A stretch of DNA of 64,000 nucleotides, taken from positions 15,745,001 to 15,809,000 of the forward strand of contig OW285196.1 in the NCBI GenBank assembly GCA_935421135.1, written 5' to 3'. Origin of the DNA: Bugulina stolonifera. Lineage: Eukaryota; Bryozoa; Gymnolaemata; Cheilostomatida; Bugulidae. Numbering within the stretch: the first letter of the stretch is position 1; the number at the start of each line of letters is the position of its first letter. Both the position numbers and the translations under genes were made by a program. Positions 18,371 through 31,522 of the stretch are shown one piece after another. Under the pieces are notes generated by a model, which saw only the letters and a list, made by a program, of their open reading frames with translations, did no database searches and was not told where the DNA came from.

Positions 18371-20205
18371 TACGAGGAGCGTTCAAAAAGTCCCAGAAAT
18401 GCTTCTCTAATTTCAAAACTACATGTAGCTTGTGCATGAATATTTGGTAATTGTCAGCCCCATGTCTTCTAAGTACATGTTTAAAAAGCTGTTGCTGGCC
18501 AACACATGGTTCCCTACTTATAGCCTTAGATTTAACATGACTTTGACACATAGAGGTAGGATAGAAACACTACTCGACCGCTATTACTATTACGATCGTG
18601 AAGCCGGTCAGGACCCACTTTTTTGCTTTAGATGCAGTTATGGTTTGCTATTAAATCCATGGTACAATACGCAATCGATAACGTTTGCGCAACAAAATCA
18701 CATATTTTGTGGCTATCAGTACTCTGCAAGTTAAGAACTACCCATGATACATTAAAAATACAACTTCTGATATAATTGAAATTAATGAGAAGTCAACTAC
18801 ATATGCATTATATCTATTATTCCACTGTATTGTATATTTGTTTTATCATCTGCAGTGCAGAATTGCGAATGGTAAATCATATGACAAATAGACAAATATA
18901 TATATGCAAACAAGATTGAAAACTAGCAAAAAATGTTATAGGCATAGCAATACAAGAATTAAATAGCAAAAAAAATGGAAAATTTATGAAACACTTACTG
19001 TAAAAATACGCTACAGGTATTGAAATGAAGCAAAAGTTCAATGTTTCAAATGTCAATTCATCAGTCGAGAATTGAGATATACTGTGTAAACACCTGCTCA
19101 CATCAAACCACAGTCTGCTTTACTAAATCAGTAGCATAAGTGAGGCCACCTCTGTTCTTGGCCTTCATCAGCTGGCTATTAGGGTTGTTTCATCCTACAA
19201 CATACAAATGATCGCAAAAGCCACCTGCACACTTCCCCAGAAAGTGCCATGTAGAGTTTTTGCAATATTTCCTGAAATATCCAAGAAAATTCAGTGGGTG
19301 AGTGTTACAAATTTGTAGCGATGTTAAACAGAAGGTATTGGAGCTTTTCACTTGCACCACTGTAAAGAAAATAAACCAGAGCTGGAGTCACAGTTTGCTG
19401 AATTGGCTACATTTAAATTAGACACTGACCACTTCATCAACAGCTTTCTTGGATCTGCCCTAAAGCCTGTAGCAGTTGGGTTGTTGTTATGCTCTCCCAT
19501 TCTATGAATCTTGCTGAACAAAGTCTTGAGAAACTCTGAAAGTAGCAAAATAAGTAGCATCTGTAGCAATAAAATATCAAAAATTATCCAAAACTTAGGA
19601 AACTCCCACGCGAAGTAGCTTTACACTGAATGTTATATACATATAATTATATTTCGAGTATTACGCTCGAAATTGGTAGCAATACCAATTTCTTGAGCAC
19701 TTTACCTGGGAGATACACTGAACTGGTGGCATTACGCAATTCTCGCTGTCTCTGGCAGCTTGAGAACTTTGGTTCAGTGGATTTCACACCTTTTAAATAC
19801 GCTTTGCTGTAAATATACAGTATTGCTAAGGTGTTCTCCCAGGCATATCTCTGAGCTGCACTGATGAGGTGTTAAACACCGAAACAGTACACTGTATGCA
19901 GATTGAGTATAATTATAGTTATATATATATGATAACATACATGTATATAGGTATGTATATACACTGTACTTTTGTACATATATATTACATGGACACGTGC
20001 GTGTGGATGATATATTCTATCAAATATGGTAACACTGAAATTATTATCTTCCAAGATAATATGCTATAGAAGAGACATCAATTTCAATACCAACCTAGAT
20101 TACTACCATACGAATGATCTACATTCACGCTGACATCTGCTACTGAATCTTTAGGGTTAAGTGACAATACTATAATACTGGACATCTGCTGGACTGTCAG
20201 TTTGA

Positions 20206-20483
20206 GGAAAGTGCGGCTATTTGAAAATGGCAGTTCGAAACAGAACGTTTCGAAAGTGGACAGTTCAGCACTGGACAGTTTGAAATGCCTAACCCCAAAC
20301 CACCAGATTTTAACTAATTTTTATTTTTAATATTTTTTTCATCAATTTAATAAGTTAAAATGAACTTTCTGCAAGCTGTGGTCTTCTAAATGTAATCTAC
20401 ACAGTTTCGAACTGTCCTGTTTCTAACTGTCCAGCTGTGAAAAGTCCTGTTTCGAACGGTCTTTTTCGAAATGTCTCTTTACC
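20206..20483. mobile_element. 278 bp MITE-like element
   Basis: CAGTTTGA occurs on both sides (20198-20205, 20484-20491). The two ends are diverged inverted repeats (GGAAAGTG / GGTAAAGAG), and inside, GCAGTTCGAAACAG and GGACAGTT motifs recur in opposite orientation. The GTTCGAAAC-type motif repeats about six times. Nonautonomous, third-level nesting inside the 18549-22137 element. Confidence 0.6.
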
Positions 20484-21654
20484 CAGTTTGAGCACCCGCC
20501 TGCCTTGTTTCTTGGACTAAAAGTACAAAGGATCAAATATTTATAGCGTATTGAAGTTTGTACAAAAATATTGGCGACTGTAGCCACAAGCAACATACTT
20601 TGTCAACAAACCTGTCAACATCATTGCACTTGAATATTGGGGTTCAAACATTCAATATTTGGTTCGGAAAGGGAAACAAACATACAATTAGTGAAAAAAC
20701 TAGAATCTCAAATGAAACTAGGATCTAAACCTGGTGCTTTACCTGCAAATGGCTAGGGAAGTCAAATACAAAAAGCATAACACCTTGCTTGAGACACTTC
20801 TAGCTTCCAACGAACGTTATGAAGCTCTCTAGCTCGAAGTGATCGGACCACAGTCTTGAGTATAACTGGTTGGTGTGAAATCTAGACGTCTCAATGCTCT
20901 GACTCATTTATCCAAGAGTTCAGAGTTGCATAAAAAAACCTTTGAAATATGAACAGGAAAGGCGTTAATAATATTATTACACAATTATTTCAACGTAATA
21001 TCATACATCAGCACACATTATAATACAATAATAAGATAACTACTGTGGCAATGTATATAGGGCCTATAAATTTATTTACAACAGCGCATAACATGAGAAT
21101 AACGCTAAACATATTCTTGATAATGAACAATATGAATGAATATCTATAATATTATCATTATGATTTATGATGTTAACGTATTACGTCTTGTTTTTTATAA
21201 CAAAATAATAATAATAATAAAAAGCAAGTGCATGCATGACAGTTTCACAAGTCCTTTTGTCAACTACTATTGAGATTTTTTCCTACCATTACTGGTCGTT
21301 TTGGTAGTTGGTGGTGGTAGTAGTTAGTAATTCCAACCTCTCTGTTTAGAGCATCACTAGCTAGCAATTACATCTACCACTACTACAAATACAATAACAA
21401 TAATAATAATGTAAACAACGCTATTGTCATTTCATTTTCCATTTTTTTTTTATCAAATTGGTTAATAATACTGTAATTATAACAAATAATAGTTATAATA
21501 ATAATATTCTACACATACATGTAGGCTACATACATCAGCGAATTATTATTATTTTTTGTTTGTTGTTAGCAGTTGTAGTGGTGTGATGGTAGTGGGAGTA
21601 GTCGTAGCAATTAATAATAATAATTATTATTATTATTATCAATTAGTAACAGAA

Positions 21655-21745
21655 AACTTTTAGGATCAGCCAGAATACTAAGAAAAGTTTTGAATCTACC
21701 AGGTTAGTTGTTCTAACCCGAGACCCAAAAAAACGTAAACCAGCT
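21655..21745 (+). mobile_element. LINE 3' end fragment
   Basis: Encodes a remnant like SARILRKVLNLPG followed by TTAGTTGTTCTAACCCGAGAC. It is the same LINE C-terminus and 3'UTR start as in the hairpin at 2115-2601. The 5' part is absent. AAT/ATT runs lie on both sides (about 21605-21640, 21785-21810). Confidence 0.6.
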
Positions 21746-22149
21746 TAACAACATGCTGTGCATACTACTAATAGTACCACAAATTAATTATTATAATTAT
21801 TATTTATTAGTTGCAATAACAGGAGTAGTGGTAGTAGTTCGTAGTAGTGTAATTATTATTATTTCAAAAATAATCAAAAATATACGTTTGGGACGTCAGG
21901 GGATGGCAAACCATAGCATCAGCTAACAAATTTTAAACTGTGAAGTAATAGCTTACGTGTGAAATGACTTGTTATGAGTCCTGGATGAGTTATTACTGCA
22001 CAAAACTTTGGCATAACTAATTATATTCACGTGAAAAATTCAAACCGGAGTTGCGTCTAAAGCAAAAAAGTGGGTCCTTAGGCCTTCACTCGCTTTCTAT
22101 ATAGTACCGCCTCTATCCTACCTACATTGTAGCTATGCTTTGACATCAC

Positions 22150-22655
22150 TTTACTAATTTTGCAAAGACAGCTGAATTTTCTATTGTTGAAGAGCGGAGG
22201 TGTGTAATAAAATTCTTGGTAAATACTGGAAATAAACCAAAGAAGATTATTGAAACGTTGCAAGAAAATTTGGAGATACTGCACTATCTCAAACAGTAGT
22301 TTATGAATGGGTGAAGGTATTCAGAGAAGGTCAAACGAGTCTTAAAGACAGTGCTGGGTGTGGAAGACCATCAAAAAGCACAAGTGAGGAAAACCTCTAT
22401 CTAACTTGTGAAAACATCTACCAAGACAGGCATCTCACAGTCAGAGAACTATCCACAGTGACTGGATTGTCACTAGGATCAGTTCACAGTATTTTGACAC
22501 AAGGTTTAGGGATGAGACGAGTTGTAGCAAAGTTCAATCCAAAACCTCTAACAGATGATCAGAGAGAAAGGAGGTTAAGAATTTGCACAGAATGGAAGCA
22601 GTTTCAGGAGTCTGATAGTGATTTTATTGATTCAATAGTAAGAAGATTTCAATAA
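22150..22655 (+). pseudogene. Mariner transposase N-terminal fragment
   Basis: The frame from 22311 reads VFREGQTSLKDSAGCGRPSK, then LTVRELSTVTGLSLGSVHSI and LGMRRVVAKFNPKPLTDDQR. This is the paired-like helix-turn-helix DNA-binding half of mariner transposases. The expected start ATG is changed to ACA, a 1 bp deletion near 22268 breaks the frame, and the sequence stops at about residue 170, before the first catalytic Asp. It cannot make an active transposase. Confidence 0.85.
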
Positions 22656-22934
22656 TTTTCTTTGGTTTATTTCCTGCATTTACCAAGAATTTTGTCACAC
22701 ACCTCCACTCTTCAACAACAGAAAATTCCGCCATCTTTGCAAAATTAGTAAAGTGATGTCAAGGTCACGTTAAATCTAAGGCTATAAATAGGGAACCATG
22801 TGTTGGCCAGCAACAGCTTTTTAAACATGTACTTAGAAGACATGGGGCTGACAATTACCAAATATTCATGCACAAGCTACATGTAGTTTTGAAATTAGAG
22901 AAACATTCCTGGAACTTTTTGAACACCCCTCGTA

Positions 22935-25084
22935 CTCTAGAACACACCTATCATACTTATTCACATCGTCTGGGTGTAACTAGACAATGAATATATAATA
23001 TAAAACAGAGGGCTTACTGGGGGAGTAATTGACATTGGTTAGACGTGTATCAAAATTAAAATCACTTATTGTGTAAGTTGAAGATAGTTAACCTACTGTA
23101 ACTGAAGTTATTAAGGGCTCAACTGTGTTTTAATTACAATGCATGCTTTCTACAGATATACACTCCTCCTGCGATGGAAGAATAACTACAAGTAATATGT
23201 AATATGAAGAGCTAGCATACTCGTCAGCTATTGAGCAAAAACAATGTGCATGAAGAGTGTAGATAGTAGCTGGCAGTATACCATTACCCTATAGCCAACT
23301 GGATTAGAGCAGGAGACAGACTAGAAGTGCAATGGAACAGCCCTACAATTAATCTACAACTGAAATTGACTTACAATTTATATATTCTGTATACGAAATA
23401 TAACCTAGGCTTTTCAATTTCAACTATAAGGTAGCCATTCTGATATATCAAGTGTGTCATCAACATGGCACAATGACAACAATATAATAATATCAATATA
23501 ATATGCATGTAGTCATGAGCATGCTGACTTGTACCCAACAAAACAACATATTCGTCTATGCAGATGATCATACATCGGCACAACTATTACTATATCACTA
23601 GAGCATGTTAATTCTAATTATTATAGTAGGCATCTAAATATACATGTAATGATGTATATGGCTAATATGCTGTGAGATAGTGTTCCATAATTAGAATATT
23701 CAATATTTAATTTCACTTGAATATCCAAAGAATAGAGCTTCGAATTCAGAATCAAGTCTGAAAATTCATCAGGAACTACTCAAGTAAAGGATAAATAATC
23801 TTGCCATGCAGCTTATTGTATAATAATACATGTGTAGCATTTCCATGATAATTATGGCATAATGCAATACATGGCTGTACCTGATAAACAGGTACATGTA
23901 GGTAGAGCTTGTTATATACTAAAGCATTTCAACATACTCCCTAAACAAGTTAGATCACTATTAAAACTTCCTTTCCGAAAATCAATAATAGACCTTTTGC
24001 TTAATATTATTGATAAAGTGTAGGTAACATGTGAGATATAACACAATGATAATGCGTTTCTTATATTCACCTTTATTATCTTCCTTGCCATAATGCAAAA
24101 ACTAACATTACATCATCTCCTTTTCTACCATGCATATATATGTATAGCTTATGTACAACTGTTAATGTGGTAAATGTGTATGTACAATATACAAACTTTA
24201 CATATGTAATATTTCATTTCCTATGAAATGCATTAACTAATATCAACATAATGTAAAATTTTTGTAATTGTAAATATTGTAAAATTTTCAATTCCAAATT
24301 GTCTTTACTTCGTATGTTAGTATATATTGTGGTATCTATTTTATGTATGAATTATACACTATATAAATATCATTATCTGTACACATTTGTTTCCTCTGTC
24401 ACTGTCATGTTCCTTTTTTTTTTTTTTTTTTTTCTTTTTGTCATTTCTCTCTCTTCTCACTTTCTTGATGTATAACTTCTTTTGTTCTCCTTTTTAAGTA
24501 CCTGTGCAACAGCATGAAAAACATGCAAAAGTTTTCAATGTAAAAAAAAACAAAAGCATGATGCTGATATTCATACATACTGTAAACTGATATTGCACAT
24601 TAAATAAAGTTATATATATATATATATATGTTCAGGTACATCCTTCATTTAGACACCCAGTTATATAGTGAGGTAGTCATATTTCTGTAAGTGTTTTACA
24701 TTAAGAATATCCCTCTGTTACATAGGGAATAGTAGAGACTGCATATGCTAGGTATGGGTAATCTGTGGACCTCTGTTACATAGAGAGTAGTGGCTACTCA
24801 CTAACTCCAGCTCTTCCAGGTGGGCAGCACTATGTTAGTGCCCCATAATTACAAGAGGTGTAGCCTACATGGATAAGAGAGGACAACTCCATACTTAATA
24901 CTGATCCAGCAGAGGGGAGGCAACTCCATATTAGGAACATGTAATACATGTATATACATACAGTGTATACAAGGTAAATTGTACGTAGTACGCAGTTATG
25001 TTATAGTAGGGTAGTTGGTTAATTTCGTGGGTGTCATACATGAAGAATATACCGAAGAAGCTTTTCTGAGCAACAGGAAGTTGG
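22935..25084. other. Putative intron of copy 1, middle part, with a 1.43 kb copy-specific insertion
   Basis: Flanks align with 41191-41914. Between the AAGTAATATG and TTCAGGTA anchors, copy 1 has an extra 23200-24629 that copy 2 lacks at 41459. The insertion ends in ATTAAATAAAG and then a (TA)n run, so it may be a retrotransposed 3' end. No coding sequence is recognisable; a 22 nt T run lies near 24414. Confidence 0.6.
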
Positions 25085-25499
25085 CAGAGCTGGGTCCAAG
25101 TCTTGACTTGAAGGTCAACAAGTCAAGTTATTTCTAAAATCTTGGAGGCAAGTCAGTGCTGCCTCAGGTCAAGCCAAGTCAGTCGTCATGCAAGTCACGA
25201 GTCAAGTCAAAGTCAACTTGCCTACTTGCAAGCCGAAATGCAAGTCAAGTGGGAGACAACTTCAAAAATTTTATATTTCCCAAAACGTCACTTCTTTTCT
25301 TTTAGTAAACATTCCAATACGTGAAAATCATGCCAACATGTAGCTGGGCATGTACATGTATATGTTATACAATTATGGCAACTAGCCTACATTGTATATA
25401 TTATGTAGTAATATTGGCACTACGGTTGAGACTGGTCATGTAGTATTATATAATTAGCAATGGTGACAGAGTATAAACAGCACATGGTGCAATATAGAG

Positions 25500-26695
25500 C
25501 AGGGCTGGCCAAACTGCGGTCCGTGGGCCACAAGTGGCCCACTTGCTCATTTTTGGTGGCCCACTTGAGCTTTGTGTAAAGTTGGCACTCCTAGTATTTT
25601 ATTTGGAGTTGCAAATAGGATTAATTTACAACAGGAACCCGTTAAATGTGTCTAAAGCATCATTGACCTCTGCACCATGCAACATAAATAGAAATTGCAA
25701 ACGTAAAAGAGAAAGAATTTGAAATGTGCTTAGGCTATTTCAGAAATTGAATTTCAACCATTTCAGAAATTTACATAAGCTAATTGAGCTAATTAAGTGT
25801 CAAATTCGGGCCACTGGGGAACCTGAAGGGTTACGGGCTGGGCTACTGGGGAAGCTGAAGGGTTACGGGCTGGGCTACTGGGGAAGCTGGAGAGTTACGG
25901 GCTGGGCTACTGGGGAAGCTGGAGGGTTACGGGCTGGGCTACTGGGGAAGCTGAAGGGTTACAGGCTGGACTACTGGGGAAGCTGGAGGGTTACGGGCTG
26001 GGCTACTGGGGAAGCTGGAGGGTTACGGGCTGGGCTACTGGGGAAGCTGGAGGGTTACGGGCTGGGCTACTGGGGAAGCTGAAGGGTTACGCTGAAAACG
26101 TGTAATACGAATTTTCAGTGCACACCCACATATACGCCTACACCTAGTACATGTACACCTATAGTTACACGTACACCAGCATGTACACCTACACATACAC
26201 CTACAGCTACACGTATACATACATGTAGCCCTACATGTACATGTACACATACAGCTACACATACACCAACATGAACACTTAAATGTACACATACACCTAC
26301 AGCTACATGTATACATGCATGTAGCCCTACATGTACACATACAGCTACACAAACAGCTACATGTACGTCTACAGCTACACCTATACATACATACACCTGA
26401 ACTTCACAGAGCATGCATATACAGGTACTTCAAAAAACACTTTTTAAGTAACTGTGTAATTAGATAGAAGTTTTGTCTATCACTATTTTTAAATACTGGT
26501 AGGTCAAATTATATTTTAATGCTGATTTATTTGCTCTTTTCCCTTTTCCTCTGTTGAATGAAGATGCCAATATCAATGATGTCAACCACTTCATTTTATG
26601 TCCAACTATATTCAATTGAAACTAGAATATAGTGGCCCTCCTCAAGTATGTGAATTCTATATGTGGCCCACTCCAAAAAACTTTGGCCAGCCCTG
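25500..26695. mobile_element. hAT-like nonautonomous element (CAGGGCTGGCCAA ends)
   Basis: CAGGGCTGGCCAA at the left and TTGGCCAGCCCTG at the right are perfect inverted ends. Both sides carry ATATAGAG (25492-25499, 26696-26703), an 8 bp duplication as for hAT. The interior has the 32 bp minisatellite and a run of TACACCTACAGCTACA-type repeats (about 26110-26400). There is no transposase. It lies inside the larger (ACTTG)n element. Confidence 0.9.
25811..26094. repeat. 32 bp minisatellite (copy 1), about 9 units
   Basis: Units contain CTACTGGGGAAGCTG and GGGTTACGGGCTGG with a 32 bp period. The open frame across it (WRVTGWATGEAGGL) cycles through three units and is not a gene. Confidence 0.95.
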
Positions 26696-27469
26696 ATATA
26701 GAGTGTCCACTGGCCAGTCCTGCAATTCTAATCTACATATTTTAGTAATTAACTAATTACTGCACTGTACACCATTGTATTCACTACTTATACCACACTT
26801 ACACTACACTTACACTACTTACACTGTGTGGACTTGTGAGTAGTCTCACGTATACACAGCCTAGATATTAAATTTGATGTGTATCCTCATAGCAAACCTT
26901 GATGTACTCTAAATGCTGCTAGTAGCACTGATGTAGTAAAAATAATAAATAGGTAAACAACTGAGACCTCTTTTCCTCCACATTGACTTGGCAGGACCCA
27001 AGTCAAAGTCACAAGTCATTCATGTGTCCAAGTCAAGTCAAGTCACATTGATGTGCAAGTCAAAATCAAGTCAAGTCAGCATGTTGACAAATCCAATTCA
27101 AGTCGACTTGTGATTTGACTTGACTTGGCAAGTCAAGTCAAATCTATGACTTGGACCTAGCTCTGGAGATGGCTGTTGAGTGGAAGAGATCACCTTCCAC
27201 GACATGAGTGAGTGGGATTGGACTGTGTTACCCTAAGGTTAACCCCTACACCACTATTATCATCTACCTTATGCATTGTTGTTAACACATCAATGTCCAC
27301 CATTTGGATAGGCAATTACTGGATATATCGTGGAGGCTGCCAGAATAGAAATACCAAGAACTATAGAAATGTGAGCCAAACCAACAACTATTGGAATGCA
27401 AGCTCAGTTATGTATACCTAATATATACATGTACATGTACACCTAAAATATACATGTACATGTACTCAC

Positions 27470-27511
27470 CTGGATTGGAGATTCTATACTTCCTTGTGAA
27501 TGTTCTGCCAT
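27470..27511 (-). CDS. Candidate first coding exon, copy 1
   Basis: ATG then 14 codons, MAEHSQGSIESPIQ, ending at donor CAG|GTGAGT. The same exon is at 44692-44733 and 59892-59933 with mostly conservative changes. It would join in phase 0 to the exon at 16810-16908 over a 10.5 kb intron. In copy 1 the rest of the gene is broken. Confidence 0.4.
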
Positions 27512-30500
27512 CTCTCTATCTATTCCCACTTCTACATCAAATGTGGTCTAGTCCTAGGAGAACAGTAGTAGCATAATGAGAGGGAAGTGCAGCAGAGAAC
27601 AGCACATGGAGTAGATAGTGCCAATTGGTTAAATTAAAGTGTACTTTGCTCATATTTAAATGGATAACTTCACGTCAACTTGATTTCGAATTTACCTACT
27701 TGACTTGATTGAACCTGCATATTAGTGCGACTTGACTTGGCTAAACTTGGAAAAGCAAATGACTTTGTGCCAGCCTCCAACAGTGCTCCATGTGTCTGAA
27801 GCCGCTACCATCACGGCAATTTCGGCAATTAGCCCACACACACACACAGCTGGACAGTTCCACCACACTGCTACCCTGCACTACCTCTTACACAACCTCC
27901 TACACTACCTCATACAGTCTTGTACTAACTTATACTAACTCACAATTTAGTTCCAACAAATATTGTTTCTAGCAATGCATTTCACTTGATCCATTGCACA
28001 GTGTATCAATTAACGGAGGACAACAGGTAATATATTGTATATTACAAACTTATTGGATATATTCTTCATACATGTACCTTTCGGCAGATTACAGAGTCTG
28101 GAACTTCTGAGTTACTGTCGCTGTATTTGAGTTACATTCACTGGTAAAAGCCTCATAGCTTAGTTCTTATCTTTTTAATAAAAAAAATGGTGATGAACTG
28201 TTTTATTTAATAATAAAATAATAGCCTCTATTTGCAAGCTAGGATGACATGTGAGTGGCTAGCAATAAATAAGAAATAATAGCCTGGCATTTCTGGCTAA
28301 GATTTGCTGTACATACATGTATAAATATGTGGAGGCTAAAAAGAAACAAAGGTAGAGCAGATAACTCTCAGTTATGAGAAAATGCAAATAAAACTGGTAA
28401 TATTAGGCACCTTTGTTATAACGTTTTAAAGTAATAGACCGACAGAATTAGTAAAGACAATAAATTTCTCTATTTTTACAAAAATTATACCCATATACAT
28501 GTGCATTTTCTAAAATCGTCATCGATTGCAAAGTCGATTGAAGTACAATCATTGATTTGGTAAAGTAACAATCGAATGCTTGTATTCTTTGGTTTAATCA
28601 GCATAATCGAAAATCGAGAATCGAATGCAAAAGTGGATCAAAGTTCCCAACCCTGCATGTACAATACTAATCTCATCTGTAACTGTAACATAGGATTACT
28701 GCAAGTGCAATTCTATTCAACTATAATACAATAGAAATGGGTAAATTACTATAGGATTACTGCAAGTGCAATTCTATATTCAACTATAAGACAATAAAAA
28801 GGGGTAAATTACTACTTATGAGCCAGAAGATCTGTTTAAAGTTGTAATTTTGCCTTACCTGTACCTTACCACATTTTACCACAACCCTGTGCTTTTGTGG
28901 TTGTTAAATTAAAATAGATTTTTGGTGGGTTCGTTAAATTAAAATCGCGCTATGCCCTTCTCAAGCCCATTTTTACTAAAATCGTTATCTTGTATACGCA
29001 TTTTATATACCCAGTGTAGAGAATATCACTAAAACTAGAATCACTGCATCATATGGTTAAACTATGAAGAGATTCTTTCTACTGCACAACTACAATATGC
29101 AGATAATATAATGTATTATATCATACATTATATTATAATATGTATAAGCTGCATTTGTATTGAGGTCTTACTTTGTTTCTATGAAATTATTTGCATTTAA
29201 TAGTTTTTAATGTCACAATACTGGGAATTTCAAAAAACTTCTAAATAGTTATAAATTATATCAATGTGGCCACAGTAGAGTCTAGTGTGTTGTGTGCAGT
29301 TAGCTGAATAAACAGATACTGGTCACTGTGGTAGCTCCTAGTATGCTGTACTCAGAGAGTCACTGCCATGGACACATGGAACCACAGTCAGGGAAAGATA
29401 ACCATTAGAGACGGACAACCAAGTCTTATTCTGCTCATAAAAAGAAAAATATCACAATCTAAGTAGTCATAAATTCAGTGATGAAGAATTTTATAATAAT
29501 TTATACATAATTTGTATGTATCTTTTCGTCAAGCATGTGATAATACCTTGGAGAGTCTGATAAACGCATAAAGTTAATGAAACACTAATATATAGTTTAC
29601 TCTGCCTATATGAGCTACTAGGTCTATGGAAGTTGAAAAAAACTTAGGTGTTGGTCAAAATATTATTAACCGAATAAAAGTTTATGTTTTACAGTAAGAC
29701 ATTCACAAAGGGCTGGATTACTTCACCTCCGTATCTTTACATGATGTAATGATAAGCAACTAATTAGATCACTAGTTCTGTGACGACTCTAGTCAAGTGA
29801 CGTTTTATCAGGTTATGATGGTGAAATTTATTTAATTTTTTGTCTGTGTATAATACAATAATGTTGATCATTGCTCTTGATGAAATAAAACAGGATGTTG
29901 CTGTTCTAGTACAGAGTGTCTCCAAACAAAGATATCCCTAATAACTATTCTCCTCACATTATTGTAGTATACACATGTCATAATCTTATTGCAAAGCATG
30001 ATAACAGAGGAAGCTTGATTTACAAGAAATCTGTAAATTAATCATCTGCTATTATGGAGCTTGTAAAGCAATACTATCTAATATGAACATGTGCATATTA
30101 TGCATATGTTCTACCTCGAGGACCCTTAAGGTCGTCGCTTTAATTATGTTAAATCATAAGACTGCTGTATACTGATAACGTCTTTAATATAATGTATATA
30201 AAGTAATTACAGTAATGTGTTGTGTACAGAGAATTATATAGTACAAGACGGCTCTTAACTGGATAGCAGTAGTCGTCCGGAGCCCGCCGGAAGTAACTGG
30301 TCGTCTTCCTTTTTCATATAAAAAAGATCAGAATATTGTTATACAGTGCAGTCATTCATATACTTTCAAGCAGTAAGTATCATTCAATACACTTATATGT
30401 CTTATACTTACTTTCTGGCATTGCACTGAACAACTATTTAAGGGCATAACAACACACACTTGTGGCCGTTGAGGCACATGGAAACTGCTAAGGCTAGGTA

Positions 30501-31522
30501 GCTGTATACTACATTGCTCATTAGTCATCGGCATCATTGTCCTTGTCCTGTGTCCTTGGTCCTGTGTCCTTGGTCCTGTGTCCTTGGTCCTGTGTCCTTG
30601 GTCCCGTGTCCTTGGTCGCTTGGGGCTCAGACACAACATAACTCTTTTATGCAAGATTAGTGAATGACAGTAAACGACATTACTCGAGCTCTGATAGAGT
30701 TGAGTGTGTGATAACAATGCAGCCCCCTTGCTAACCTTGTTATCATTATATCGTTATATCCTGTGTCGAACTGTTCGCATTCCGTATTGACACTTACCTA
30801 CTTTCACATTACTGCGAGTTAATTGCTCACTTGTGATAACTACATGTATATATACAATAATATGTACATTGACAATGGCTGCACTTTATACTCTCCTGCT
30901 GTATTATTTTACTAATGTCTAGCAATTACCACCCATGAACTTTTGTAATCATTCTGGAATTATTTGTTGGGCTATTATAGCAGTATTCCGAGTCTTTTTA
31001 CATCGACTGTAACTTGGACCCCTTTTCAACCGAGGCCGACCAGATTTAGTATACAAGTAGCCCGATTTAGCCTTCAGACATCAGTTGTCAGTCCTGCTGG
31101 GTTGGACCTGCCTTTCTCTAGTCCTTGCCCACTCACACAATAATCTGATAGTGATATTGTCTCCTCTTTATTACATGTACTGAGTGCACGGTAACTGATT
31201 GTGCGCTGGCTGGATTGCTATGCTTAAGTGCTGACCAGTCGGTCCGAGTGTCCTAGCATGTACTGTACGCGTAGTCACCATATGCCCTACCTATTCTATG
31301 CCAACAATCTGGATGTTAGTCCTGATGGACCTAAGGTAAGAGTCTACTATGTTAGAAGAGATGACTCCGTTTCTTCTATGTACAATATACAGTAGATGTG
31401 ACTTTATTGAGCTCTATCCGACAACTAACTAGCATGACTCAGATTTCTGAATGAATTGGAAGATGACCAGCTATTAGCTGGTGGGACAATTTAAACCCAG
31501 TCATTGATGTAATAGTCTGTCT
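27512..31522. other. Spacer between unit 1 and unit 2, left part
   Basis: Noncoding and collinear with 44734-49556. It includes the upstream flank of copy 1 exon 1, a 5'-truncated hAT copy ending CCCAACCCTG near 28652, and at about 30110-30700 a block with TATA-like AATGTATATAAAG and CATATAAAAAAG that resembles an old LTR (GTCGTCCGGA also occurs in the solo LTR). Its ends are not clear. A 14 bp repeat of TCCTGTGTCCTTGG lies at 30536-30622. Confidence 0.5.
30536..30622. repeat. 14 bp minisatellite
   Basis: About six units of TCCTGTGTCCTTGG. The homologous array is at 48555-48630. Confidence 0.85.

Larger units (their letters stand above)
18549..22137. mobile_element. 3.6 kb element nested in the mariner (8 bp target duplication)
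   Basis: CTTTGACA flanks it on both sides (18541-18548, 22138-22145). Joining the mariner across it restores the sequence seen in the inverted right arm (about 22650-22750). Subterminal inverted repeats share AGGTAGGATAG and a longer 170 bp diverged match (18551-18720 against 22000-22128 inverted). The 8 bp duplication suggests hAT. I find no transposase. Inside are a 278 bp inverted-repeat element, a LINE 3' fragment and AAT-rich runs. Confidence 0.7.
18373..22932 (+). mobile_element. Mariner-family element with nested insertion
   Basis: Terminal inverted repeats CGAGGAGCGTTCAAAAAG and (inverted) CGAGGGGTGTTCAAAAAG are flanked by TA on both sides (18371-18372, 22933-22934). Copy 2 has the empty site with a single TA at 41189-41190. 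TA target choice and the partial transposase (22150-22655) place it in Tc1/mariner, mariner branch. Without the nested 3589 bp element and its 8 bp duplication it is about 963 bp. The right terminus is an inverted copy of about the first 285 bp of the element, including the start of the transposase, so the catalytic half is gone and the ends form long inverted repeats. Confidence 0.85.
25085..27165. mobile_element. hAT-like element with (ACTTG)n ends, copy 1
   Basis: Ends CAGAGCTGGGTCCAAGTC and inverted GACTTGGACCTAGCTCTG, with arrays of CAAGT/ACTTG next to each end. The flanking 8-mers have diverged. It is the same family as 3533-4603, in opposite internal orientation, and is enlarged by the element at 25500-26695. 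Confidence 0.75.

Noticed and set aside
25726..26082. Gly/Leu/Trp-rich open frame (GYWGSWRVTGWATGEAG)
   Set aside because: Product of the 32 bp minisatellite inside a hAT-like element.
27212..27421. Open frame conserved in all three units (also 44405-44614 and 59661-59921)
   Set aside because: Conservation is explained by the segmental duplication, no start or splice logic was found, and the third copy has indels near the end.
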